Of a stretch of DNA of 14,799 nt, positions 7,056-14,799 are shown piece after piece (position 1 is the first letter of the stretch; every line of letters starts with the position of its first letter). The position numbers and the translations under genes were made by a program. The stretch lies in contig CAYRAG010000041.1 of assembly GCA_964422185.1 (NCBI GenBank), forward strand, positions 1-14,799, in the 5' to 3' direction. This stretch comes from CALXCT01 sp964422185. Lineage in GTDB: Bacteria > Bacillota > Clostridia > Oscillospirales > Oscillospiraceae. A model generated the notes under the pieces. That model was not told the DNA's origin and searched no databases. It saw only the letters and a list, made by a program, of their open reading frames with translations.

Positions 7056-7072
7056 CTGTGTAAATTATACAG
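7056..7072. promoter_or_regulatory. AT-rich 17-bp near-palindrome, possible operator
   Basis: CTGTGTAAATTATACAG is symmetric about an A at 7064 with a single mismatch (positions 7060/7068). It lies in AT-rich DNA between the HtrA terminator and the recombinase promoter, about 120 bp before the -35. It could be a repressor site or part of a recombination site; nothing in the sequence decides which, and chance is possible. Confidence 0.25.
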
Positions 7073-7192
7073 ATTGGAAATGGTGGGTTTTTCCAGTTTC
7101 CAGTCCTGCGCGGCGCCATTGGCGCAGTCAGGGAGATTGCGGGAAAAATTTCCGGGAACCGGGTCTCCGGCGATCCGCCCCGATATTACTAT

Positions 7193-7220
7193 TTGTATTT
7201 TATCCGCCGCTTGCTATGAT
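7193..7220 (+). promoter_or_regulatory. Promoter of the recombinase gene
   Basis: TTGTAT (7193-7198), a 16-nt spacer, then TATGAT (7215-7220), preceded by TGC so that the -10 is of the extended type. Transcription would start near 7227, about 57 nt before the ATG at 7284. It lies downstream of the terminator at 7005-7037, so the recombinase is an independent unit. Confidence 0.65.
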
Positions 7221-7283
7221 CGTTACTACCGTGCGGTTTCAGTCCCGAACGCACGGAATCTGAAGAAAGCAGAGGGATGTGTC

Positions 7284-8417
7284 ATGGCAAGAAAACGGGT
7301 CGAGAGGAATATCTCCTACGACGAGGAGAGGAAGTCCTTCTATGTGTACCTGGACTTCGGCACGGACGACGAGGGGAGGCGGATCAAACAGTACAAGACC
7401 TGTCCCAGTCTGGCCCAGGCGCGCCGGATCCTGACAAACCACGAGGTGGAGCGCGCCAACGACAACTGGGTCGCGCCCAGCATCACCACCCTGGCCGAGT
7501 GGCTGACCTACTGGCTGGACGAGGTGGTGCGCCCCAACCGGGCCGCCACCACCGTGTACTGCTACGAGAAGATCATCGACAACCACATCATTCCGGAGCT
7601 GGGGGACATCAAGGTTCAGAAGCTCACCCCCATTGACATCCAGCGCTACTACGCGAGGATGATCCAGCAGGAGGGCCTGAGCCCCAACACGGTGCGCCGG
7701 CACCACGCCGTGCTCTCCAGCGCCCTGCGTATGGCGGTGAAGCAGGATCTGATCGCCCGCTGCCCCACGGATCGGGTGGAGCAGCCCCGGGAGGTTCCCC
7801 GGGAGGCCAGGTTCTACGATCTGGAGCATCTTCGTGAGCTCCTCCGCCTCTCTGAGGGCCACTGGCTGGAGCTGTTCATCAAGCTGGCCGGCTATCTCGG
7901 TCTGCGCCGGGAGGAGATCTGCGGTCTGCGCTGGGAGAGCGTGGACTTCCAGAACAACACCATCCGCATCAAGGAGGCCCGCACCGCCGCCGGCGCGACC
8001 ATCGTCGTCAAGGAGACCAAGAACTTCTCCTCCCTGCGCACCCTCCATATGCCGGACGACATCCGGCAGCTGCTGTGGCGGGAGCGTCTGCGCCAGGAGA
8101 TGAACCGCGCCGCGCTGGGCGACCAGTATCACGACAGCCCGTTCGTGGCGGTGGACAGCACGGGGGAGCCCTACTCCCCCAACGCCGTGTCCCTCGCGTT
8201 CAACCGGTTCATCAAGAAGAACGGTCTTCCGCCCATCACCCTGCACGGCCTGCGCCACACCTTCGCCACCCTGGCCAGCGCCCAGGGAACCCCCCTGTTT
8301 GAGATCGGCAAGGCGCTGGGGCACAGCACCCCCTCCACCACCGGGCGCATCTACACCCATCTGGTGGACAGCACCCACACCGAGGTGCTGGATCGTCTGG
8401 CGGCGGCCCTGCACTGA
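7284..8417 (+). CDS. Phage/integrative-element type tyrosine recombinase (integrase)
   Basis: A 377-residue site-specific recombinase. The N-terminal part (about 8-60) fits an arm-type DNA-binding domain, with a beta-rich stretch SFYVYLDFGTDDEGRRIKQ. A SAM-like core-binding domain spans about 65-155. The catalytic domain (about 175-370) keeps all expected residues: R208 in GLRREE, K246 in the beta-hairpin, H321 and R324 in HGLRH, H347 in LGHS and nucleophile Y357 in RIYTH. It is therefore probably active. The ATG at 7284 has GAGGG 7 nt upstream; the ORF extends 70 codons further without SD or family pattern. No excisionase, replication gene, tRNA or clear att repeat is nearby, and it sits between housekeeping operons. 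It may be an element remnant, one end of a larger element, or a domesticated recombinase. Confidence 0.92.
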   Translation: MARKRVERNISYDEERKSFYVYLDFGTDDEGRRIKQYKTCPSLAQARRILTNHEVERANDNWVAPSITTLAEWLTYWLDEVVRPNRAATTVYCYEKIIDNHIIPELGDIKVQKLTPIDIQRYYARMIQQEGLSPNTVRRHHAVLSSALRMAVKQDLIARCPTDRVEQPREVPREARFYDLEHLRELLRLSEGHWLELFIKLAGYLGLRREEICGLRWESVDFQNNTIRIKEARTAAGATIVVKETKNFSSLRTLHMPDDIRQLLWRERLRQEMNRAALGDQYHDSPFVAVDSTGEPYSPNAVSLAFNRFIKKNGLPPITLHGLRHTFATLASAQGTPLFEIGKALGHSTPSTTGRIYTHLVDSTHTEVLDRLAAALH

Positions 8418-8426
8418 GCATGTTGT

Positions 8427-8475
8427 GCCGGAGGGGGAGGGAACCCCGCCTCCCCCTCTCTCCGGCCCCGCGGGC
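8427..8475 (+). terminator. Hairpins after the recombinase gene, possible weak terminator
   Basis: GCCGGAGGGGGAGG (8427-8440) pairs with 8449-8464 through 14 bp with a 2-nt bulge and an 8-nt loop. A second hairpin, CGGCCC/GGGCCG (8461-8466 with 8470-8475), overlaps its foot and is followed only by CTTTCC. Neither has a proper U-tract. They lie 10 nt past the recombinase stop and before the glycogen promoter, the place where a terminator is expected. Confidence 0.4.
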
Positions 8476-8545
8476 CGCTTTCCGGGCGCGTCCGCTTCCA
8501 CGGGATCCGGCGGGTCAATTTTTTCGCTTCCGCCTGTTCTGTGTA

Positions 8546-8574
8546 TTGACATGCCCCGCCGTCAATTGTATAAT
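8546..8574 (+). promoter_or_regulatory. Perfect-consensus promoter of the glycogen operon
   Basis: TTGACA (8546-8551), a 17-nt spacer and TATAAT (8569-8574): both hexamers match the sigma-A consensus at all positions with optimal spacing. The start would be near 8581. Such a promoter is expected to be strong in itself, so control may depend on a repressor or on the leader. Confidence 0.92.
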
Positions 8575-8580
8575 TTGTAT

Positions 8581-8669
8581 AAAAAGAGGCGGAAGTTTTC
8601 CGCCGGATTCGTGGTAATCAACAGGAATTCCCGCCAGCCAACCAAAATTACCCTTTCTGGAGGATCGTT
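8581..8669 (+). promoter_or_regulatory. 5' leader of glgB with hairpins
   Basis: A 7-bp hairpin (GGCGGAA 8588-8594 with TTCCGCC 8598-8604) lies near the predicted 5' end and could protect the message. GGTAAT (8613-8618) can pair with ATTACC (8647-8652) just before the SD GGAGG (8659-8663). No known riboswitch class is recognised. Structure is predicted by eye only. Confidence 0.3.
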
Positions 8670-10682
8670 ATGGCACATCAAAAGACAAACAGCGACAGGC
8701 ACAGCCCGGAAAAGGCTCTGGAAGCCTTTACACAGGGCCGGGCAATCCGCGCGTGGAGAACCCTGGGGGCCCACGCGGACACCAGAGACGGTCAGGAGGG
8801 GTATACCTTCCGGGTCTGGGCGCCCAGAGCGGCCGGCGTGGGAATCATCGGCGATTTCAACCAGTGGGATCGCGGCGCCAATCCCATGCGTGCTCTGGGC
8901 AACGGAGTCTGGGAGGGCTTTGTCCCCGGCCTTGCCCAGGGCGACCTGTATAAATTCGCCGTCTTCACCGCGGACGGCCGGGTGCTGGACAAGGCGGATC
9001 CCTACGCGTTCTACGCCGAGGTCCGGCCCGGCAACGCCTCCCGGATCTACGACATCGCCGGCTATGAGTGGGGCGACGCCAACTGGATGAAAAACCGGAA
9101 GAAGTGGAAAGTCTACGACAGCGCCCTGAACATCTACGAGGTTCACCTGGGCTCCTGGCGCCGCACCGGCGAGGGGGAGTTTCTCACCTACCGGGAGATC
9201 GCGCCGTACCTGGCCGAATATGTGAAAAACATGGGCTACACCCATGTGGAGCTGATGCCGGTCACGGAGCACCCCCTGGATATGTCCTGGGGCTACCAGT
9301 GCACGGGCTATTTCGCCCCCACCAGCCGGTTCGGCACACCCCACGATTTCATGTACCTGGTGGATACGCTCCACCGGGGCGGAATCGGCGTGATCCTGGA
9401 CTGGGTGCCCGCCCACTTCCCCAGGGACGCGTTCGGGCTGTATGAGTTTGACGGGACTCCCACCTATGAGTACTCGGATCCCCGGAAAGGAACCCACAAG
9501 GAGTGGGGCACCCAGGTGTTCGACTTCGGCCGCAACGAGGTGCGCTCTTTCCTGACCTCCTCCGCCATGTACTGGCTGGAGCAGTACCACATCGACGGAC
9601 TGCGGCTGGACGCGGTGGCCTCCATGCTCTACCTGGACTACGGGCGCAAAGACGGCGAGTGGGTCGCCAACGCGGAGGGCGGCAAGGAGAACTGGGACGC
9701 CATCTCTTTCCTGCGGGAGCTCAACACAAAGATCTTCGCCGGCCACCCGGATGTGCTGATGATCGCGGAGGAGTCCACCGCCTGGCCCCATGTGACCGGC
9801 ATGACGGATATCGACCCGAAGGCGCTGGGCTTCAACCTGAAGTGGAACATGGGCTGGATGAACGACGCGCTCCACTATCAGAAGCTCAACCCGTACTTCC
9901 GCCAGTTCAACCACCGGGATGTCACCTTCTCCCTGATGTACGCGTTCAGCGAGAACTTCGTGCTGCCCATCTCCCACGACGAGGTCGTACATATGAAAGG
10001 CTCCCTGCTCAACAAGATGCCGGGAACCTACGAGGAGAAGTTCGCCGGGGTGCGTGCGTTCATGACCTATATGATGACCCACCCGGGCAAGAAGCTGACC
10101 ATGATGGGCACCGAGTTCGGCCAGTGGAACGAGTGGCATTACGAGCGCTCCCTGGACTGGCACCTGCTGGAGCACGAGACCATCAACCAGCAGATCAACC
10201 TGTTTTTCCAGGAGCTCAACGATTTTTACCTCAGGCAGCCGCAGCTGTGGGAGCTGGATTTCAGCTGGGAGGGCTTCCAGTGGATCTACGCCGATGACAA
10301 CACCGGCAACACGCTGCTGTACCTCCGCAGGGGCAAGAAAGGCGACCCGCTGGTGATCGCCATCAACTTCTCCCCCGTCCACCGCAACGGCTACCGGGTG
10401 GGCGTGCCCATCCCGGGCACCTACACCCTGCTGTTTAACTCCGACGAGACCCGCTACGGCGGCAGCGGCGCGGGAGACAAGGCGCCGCTCACCTCCAGCC
10501 GGGCGCCGTGCCACGGCTGCCCGGAGTCCATTCAGATCGACCTGCCGCCCCTGTCCGGCGTCATCTACCGCTGCAGCAGGAAGAAATCCGCCGCGCAGAT
10601 CTCGGCGGAGGAGCGGCGGGAGGCGGCAAAGCGGAAAGTCGCGAAAGTTCCGCAGATCCCCCAGATAGGCGAGAAAAAGTAA
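8670..10682 (+). CDS. glgB: 1,4-alpha-glucan branching enzyme (GH13)
   Basis: A 670-residue enzyme that transfers glucan segments to make alpha-1,6 branches in glycogen. Residues about 42-115 form the carbohydrate-binding module typical of branching enzymes (TFRVWAPRA, GDFNQWD). The GH13 barrel starts near 152 (IYEVHLGSWRR) and contains ELMPVTEHP, nucleophile D314 in GLRLDAV, acid/base E367 in MIAEEST and stabiliser D437 in PISHDEVVH. A beta-sandwich C-domain ends near 635. A basic tail of about 35 residues (KKSAAQISAEERREAAK and on) follows and is not needed in the family. The ATG at 8670 has GGAGG with 6-nt spacing. It is the first gene of the operon, behind a consensus promoter; glgC follows after 162 nt. 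Confidence 0.96.
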   Translation: MAHQKTNSDRHSPEKALEAFTQGRAIRAWRTLGAHADTRDGQEGYTFRVWAPRAAGVGIIGDFNQWDRGANPMRALGNGVWEGFVPGLAQGDLYKFAVFTADGRVLDKADPYAFYAEVRPGNASRIYDIAGYEWGDANWMKNRKKWKVYDSALNIYEVHLGSWRRTGEGEFLTYREIAPYLAEYVKNMGYTHVELMPVTEHPLDMSWGYQCTGYFAPTSRFGTPHDFMYLVDTLHRGGIGVILDWVPAHFPRDAFGLYEFDGTPTYEYSDPRKGTHKEWGTQVFDFGRNEVRSFLTSSAMYWLEQYHIDGLRLDAVASMLYLDYGRKDGEWVANAEGGKENWDAISFLRELNTKIFAGHPDVLMIAEESTAWPHVTGMTDIDPKALGFNLKWNMGWMNDALHYQKLNPYFRQFNHRDVTFSLMYAFSENFVLPISHDEVVHMKGSLLNKMPGTYEEKFAGVRAFMTYMMTHPGKKLTMMGTEFGQWNEWHYERSLDWHLLEHETINQQINLFFQELNDFYLRQPQLWELDFSWEGFQWIYADDNTGNTLLYLRRGKKGDPLVIAINFSPVHRNGYRVGVPIPGTYTLLFNSDETRYGGSGAGDKAPLTSSRAPCHGCPESIQIDLPPLSGVIYRCSRKKSAAQISAEERREAAKRKVAKVPQIPQIGEKK

Positions 10683-10844
10683 GTTCTGGATTTGCACTTC
10701 AGGCCGGAGGATGTCCCCGGCGTCTCCGGCCGTGATACGCGTTCTTCCCCCCGCGCAACATACATTGAGCCTCAAGGCCGAGAAAGGAGGAATGGCTCTC
10801 CTCCCGCTCCTCCCGGAGGAACGGGCTTCGAGCCGAAATCAGAC
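10683..10844 (+). promoter_or_regulatory. glgB-glgC intergenic leader with mirrored SD/anti-SD elements
   Basis: A hairpin of 8 bp (10702-10709 with 10724-10731, GGCCGGAG/CTCCGGCC) comes first, without a U-tract. Then GGAGGA (10786-10791), TCCTCC (10799-10804), TCCTCC (10808-10813) and GGAGGA (10815-10820) are arranged as a mirror. The first pair can close a 6-bp hairpin around an ATG. The second forms a 9-bp hairpin (10803-10812 with 10816-10825, one mismatch). A small GGCT/AGCC hairpin (10824-10834) follows. No SD stands directly before the glgC ATG, so glgC translation is probably controlled or coupled. No promoter was recognised here. Confidence 0.4.

Positions 10845-10848
<4 letters not shown>
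10792..10848 (+). CDS. Possible 18-codon upstream ORF coupled to glgC
   Basis: The ATG at 10792 encodes MALLPLLPEERASSRNQT and stops at TGA 10846-10848, which overlaps the glgC ATG (10845) as ATGA. This is the classical geometry for translational coupling and would explain why glgC lacks its own SD. AAAGGAGG lies just before the ATG, but the spacing to the ATG is only 1 nt, which is poor. The peptide matches no family I know. It may be a real leader peptide or a coincidence. Confidence 0.3.
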
Positions 10849-12047
<1,199 letters not shown>

Positions 12048-12048
12048 G

Positions 12049-13161
12049 ATGAACGACCTGCACGGCATCATTTTCGCCTACCGCTCGGATCCCCATCTGC
12101 GGGAGCTGACCCAGCCCCGGAACACCTGCTCCGTCCCCTACGGCGGGCGGTACCGCCTGGTGGACTTCATGCTCTCCAACATGGTCAACGCCGGCGTCAC
12201 GGACATCGGCATGATCGTCCATGAGAGCTACCAGTCCCTGCTGGATCATGTGGGCACCGGAAAGGACTGGGATCTGAGCCGCAAGCACGGCGGACTGCGC
12301 ATCCTGCCGCCGTTCTCCTACGCGGAGCAGGGCGGCGACTACCACGGCGTGATTGAGGCGCTGGCCAGCATGAGCTCCTACCTCAACAACATCCGCCAGG
12401 ACTATGTGATCCTTGCCGGCGGCGATATCATCGCCAATCTCCCCGTCGCCGAGATTTTCCAGCAGCACCTGGACAGCGGCTGCGACATCACCGCCGTGTG
12501 CTGCACCCGCTCCACCGGCAGCGATTCCCGGGACTGCATCTTCCTGTCTTTCGGCCCGGACGGCCGGGTCAACGATGTGGCCATCCACCCCAACCAGCCG
12601 GTGGGCACGGAGTGTCTCCAGATCTACATCATGTCCAAGGAGCTGCTGCTCGCCATCGTGGAGCACTGCTCCACCCACGAGATCTCCTCGTTCAGCCGGG
12701 GCGTTCTGGTGGACATGAACGGCAGTCTGAAGATCATGCCCTACCTGTTCAACGGCTATGTGGCCCGGGCGCACTCCGTGCAGCAGTACTTCAAGACGAG
12801 CATGGATTTGCTGGATCCCGCGGTGCGTGCGGATCTGTTCGATCCCCGGCGCCCGATCCGCACCAAGGATCAGTCCAATCCCTCCACCTACTACAGCCCG
12901 GAGGCCGAAGTGACCAGCTCCCTCATCGCCGACGGCTGCGTCATCGAGGGGAAAGTGGAAAACTCCATCCTGTTCCGCGGCGTGAAAGTGGCGGAGGGGA
13001 CGAAGATCTCCAACTGCATCCTGATGCAGGGCACCACCGTGGGGAAGAACTCCGAGCTGTCCTACATCATCGCGGACAAGGATGTGCGCATCCATGACAA
13101 CCGCAGTCTGAAGGGCCACAGCACCTATCCGCTCGCCATCGCCAAGCAGAGCGAGGTATAG
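12049..13161 (+). CDS. glgD: Non-catalytic ADP-glucose pyrophosphorylase subunit GlgD
   Basis: A 370-residue GlgC paralogue. The fold and the motifs PYGGRYRLVDFMLSN and ENSILFRGVKV are kept, but the phosphate loop is lost: FAYRSDPHLREL stands where GlgC has the GGQGSRL loop. SGDHIYKMD is replaced by AGGDIIANL. This is the hallmark of Firmicute GlgD, which boosts or tunes GlgC activity rather than acting alone. GGGAGG (12035-12040) lies inside the glgC end with 8-nt spacing, and the 1-nt gap indicates coupled translation and balanced subunit amounts. The left-handed beta-helix is at about 280-350. glgA follows after 38 nt. Confidence 0.94.
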   Translation: MNDLHGIIFAYRSDPHLRELTQPRNTCSVPYGGRYRLVDFMLSNMVNAGVTDIGMIVHESYQSLLDHVGTGKDWDLSRKHGGLRILPPFSYAEQGGDYHGVIEALASMSSYLNNIRQDYVILAGGDIIANLPVAEIFQQHLDSGCDITAVCCTRSTGSDSRDCIFLSFGPDGRVNDVAIHPNQPVGTECLQIYIMSKELLLAIVEHCSTHEISSFSRGVLVDMNGSLKIMPYLFNGYVARAHSVQQYFKTSMDLLDPAVRADLFDPRRPIRTKDQSNPSTYYSPEAEVTSSLIADGCVIEGKVENSILFRGVKVAEGTKISNCILMQGTTVGKNSELSYIIADKDVRIHDNRSLKGHSTYPLAIAKQSEV

Positions 13162-13199
13162 CGGAGAACCCGGGATTACTGGAAAGGAGATACCCTCAT

Positions 13200-14799
13200 A
13201 TGAACATACTCTACGCGACCTCGGAGGCCGCTCCCTTTATCAAGACCGGCGGTCTGGCCGATGTGGCCGGTTCCCTTCCCCCGGTGCTCGCCGCGGCGGG
13301 ACACGATGTGCGGGTAGTTCTGCCCCTGTATGAGCGCATCGGCGACGAGTGGCGCAGCCAGATGAACTTCCTCGGCGTGATGTGGGTTCACCTGGCGTGG
13401 CGGGATCAGTACTGCGGCGTGTTCGAGCTGAAGAGAAACGGCGTGACTTTCTACTTCCTGGACAACGAGTACTACTTCCGCCGCTGGGACATCTACGGCC
13501 ACTTTGACGACGCGGAGCGCTTCGCGTTCTTCTCCCGGGCGGTGATTCAGCTGCCCGCCTCCCTGGACTGGCCTGTGGACATCCTGCAGTGCAACGACTG
13601 GCAGACCGCGCTGATCCCCATCTATCTGCTGGAGCAGCGCTACTATATCCCCCAGCTGGCCAACACCAAATCCGTCTTCACCATCCACAACATCGAGTAC
13701 CAGGGCCGGTACAACAAGTTTGTCCTGGGCGATGTGTTCGGTCTGGACGACAGCTATTTCAACAGCAGAATGCTCGCCTGCTACGATGATGTGAACCTGA
13801 TGCAGGGCGCCATCTTCGCCGCGGACGCGCTGACCACCGTCTCCCCCACCTACGCCGAGCAGCTCCAGGATCCCTACTACGGGTACGGTCTGGACGGCGT
13901 GATCCGGGAGAACAGCTGGAAATTCCAGGGCATTCTCAACGGCATCGACACCGCCGTCTACGACCCGGCCGCCGGCCGGGGCCTCGCCGCCCCGTTCTCC
14001 GCGGACGACCTGTCCGGCAAGGCGGTGTGCAAGGAGGAGCTGCAGCGCTCCCTGGGCCTGACGGTAGACCCGAACATCCCCGTCATCGCATGCGTCTCCC
14101 GCCTGGTCAGCCACAAGGGCTTTGACCTGGTGACCAGTGCCCTGGATGGCATCCTCTCCATGGGCGTGCAGCTGGTCGTCCTGGGCACCGGCGACCCCCG
14201 GTTCGAGGAGGCGTTCCGCAGCGCCATGTGGGATCACCCGGCGCAGGTCTCCGCGCAGATCATGTACTCCGCCCCTCTGGCGGACGCCATCTACGGCGGC
14301 GCGGACATGTTCCTCATGCCCTCCGTCTCCGAGCCCTGCGGCTTAAGCCAGATGATCGCCATGCGCTACGGCACCGTGCCCATTGTGCGCGAGACCGGCG
14401 GCCTGCGGGACACCGTCACCCCCTACAACAGGTTCACCGGCGAGGGGCGCGGCTTCACTTTCGCCAACGCCAGCGTGGACGATCTCATCTGGGTTCTGCA
14501 GGAAGCCGTAGATCTGTACTACAACAACAAAGAAGCCTGGCACGGCCTCCAGATCGCCGGCATGACCGCCGACTTCAGCTGGAACGCCTCCGCCCAGAAG
14601 TATATCGACCTGTACGAGTGGCTTGTCCCGGACAGGGCGCAGCGTGAATCCGGGGAGGAGCCGGAGCCGGAAGACGGCCCGGAACCTGACCCGGAGCCTG
14701 ACCTACCGACGGCGCCTGATCCTGACGCGCCGCCCGTGCCCGATCCTGACGCGCCGCCTCCTCCGGAGCCTGTCGTACCCCCGGTACCCGGCCCTGACG
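13200..14799 (+). CDS. glgA: Glycogen synthase with acidic proline-rich C-terminal extension (partial, open at window edge)
   Basis: At least 533 residues, with no stop before the window ends. The GT5 core (1 to about 478) transfers glucose from ADP-glucose to glycogen. It shows K15 in KTGGL, CNDWQTAL, TIHNIEYQG, R301/K306 in SRLVSHKG, E378 in SEPCGLSQ and TGGLRDTV. These positions agree closely with E. coli GlgA (K15, E377), so the core is complete and probably active. Synthases of this family usually end near residue 480. Here residues 482-533 form a tail rich in Pro, Asp and Glu with an 8-residue repeat, reading out of the window. TGA at 14795-14797 is out of frame. The ATG at 13200 has AAAGGAG about 10 nt upstream. 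It is the fourth gene of the operon; glgP often follows in relatives. Confidence 0.95.
   Translation, partial: MNILYATSEAAPFIKTGGLADVAGSLPPVLAAAGHDVRVVLPLYERIGDEWRSQMNFLGVMWVHLAWRDQYCGVFELKRNGVTFYFLDNEYYFRRWDIYGHFDDAERFAFFSRAVIQLPASLDWPVDILQCNDWQTALIPIYLLEQRYYIPQLANTKSVFTIHNIEYQGRYNKFVLGDVFGLDDSYFNSRMLACYDDVNLMQGAIFAADALTTVSPTYAEQLQDPYYGYGLDGVIRENSWKFQGILNGIDTAVYDPAAGRGLAAPFSADDLSGKAVCKEELQRSLGLTVDPNIPVIACVSRLVSHKGFDLVTSALDGILSMGVQLVVLGTGDPRFEEAFRSAMWDHPAQVSAQIMYSAPLADAIYGGADMFLMPSVSEPCGLSQMIAMRYGTVPIVRETGGLRDTVTPYNRFTGEGRGFTFANASVDDLIWVLQEAVDLYYNNKEAWHGLQIAGMTADFSWNASAQKYIDLYEWLVPDRAQRESGEEPEPEDGPEPDPEPDLPTAPDPDAPPVPDPDAPPPPEPVVPPVPGPD
14715..14762 (+). repeat. 24-bp tandem repeat in the glgA tail
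   Basis: Two adjacent 24-bp units (14715-14738 and 14739-14762) share CGATCCTGACGCGCCGCC-like sequence and encode PDPDAPPV and PDPDAPPP. More degenerate Pro/Glu/Asp units flank them. The period is a multiple of three, so copy-number change would keep the frame. It forms part of a flexible linker. Confidence 0.75.

Noticed and set aside
7074..7283. 70-codon upstream extension of the recombinase frame
   Set aside because: It overlaps the promoter at 7193-7220 and has no SD; the ATG at 7284 has GAGGG at 7 nt.
7062..8576. Inverted 10-bp repeat (AAATTATACA at 7062-7071, TGTATAATTT at 8567-8576) flanking the recombinase as possible att ends
   Set aside because: The right copy is explained by the -10 region of the glycogen promoter, and 10 bp of AT-rich match is too little for an att claim.
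8562..10775. Long antisense open frame opposite glgB, and similar long antisense frames opposite other genes
   Set aside because: They are by-products of GC-rich codon use; they lack SDs and family-like sequence, while the sense frames carry complete catalytic motifs.

Overview
The window is GC-rich DNA with strong GGAGG-type ribosome binding sites. It carries a Firmicute-style glycogen operon that includes the non-catalytic glgD subunit, a YqeN-type DNA polymerase III delta subunit and an RNase M5-like protein. This set points to a high-GC member of the Clostridia, probably of the Oscillospiraceae/Ruminococcaceae type. That placement is inferred from gene content; no rRNA or other taxonomic marker is present. 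No tRNA, rRNA, CRISPR array or insertion sequence was seen.

Layout: (1) Positions 1-1783, minus strand: a two-gene unit, holA followed by an RNase M5-like Toprim protein, with its own extended -10 promoter at the right and a hairpin at the left edge. (2) Positions 1784-2240: a divergent intergenic region. It holds a minus-strand hairpin-plus-terminator module that lies outside the holA transcript and looks like a small RNA gene, then a sigma-A-type promoter and a leader of about 125 nt for the next gene. (3) Positions 2241-6989, plus strand: a cation diffusion facilitator, an OmpR-family response regulator, a sensor histidine kinase and a membrane-anchored HtrA-type protease, closed by a strong intrinsic terminator at 7005-7037. 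The regulator-kinase-HtrA arrangement resembles CssRS-HtrA envelope-stress systems. (4) Positions 7193-8417: an intact tyrosine recombinase with its own promoter and no visible phage or element partners. (5) Positions 8546 to the right edge: the glycogen operon glgB-glgC-glgD-glgA, driven by a perfect-consensus promoter. glgA is still open at the window edge.

In the glycogen operon, GlgC (catalytic) and GlgD (substrate-loop-degenerate, regulatory) make ADP-glucose, GlgA polymerises it and GlgB adds branches. GlgA is unusual: after a complete synthase core it runs into an acidic proline-rich tail that leaves the window, so an extra C-terminal module is possible.

The most striking window-wide observation is that the palindrome ACGT appears to be absent from all 14.8 kb. 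It is avoided inside genes by changes at wobble positions, for example Asp-Val written GAT-GTG where Asp is otherwise mostly GAC. Other points of interest are the candidate small RNA, the switch-like leader of the metal transporter, and the mirrored SD/anti-SD leader of glgC with a coupled 18-codon upstream ORF.
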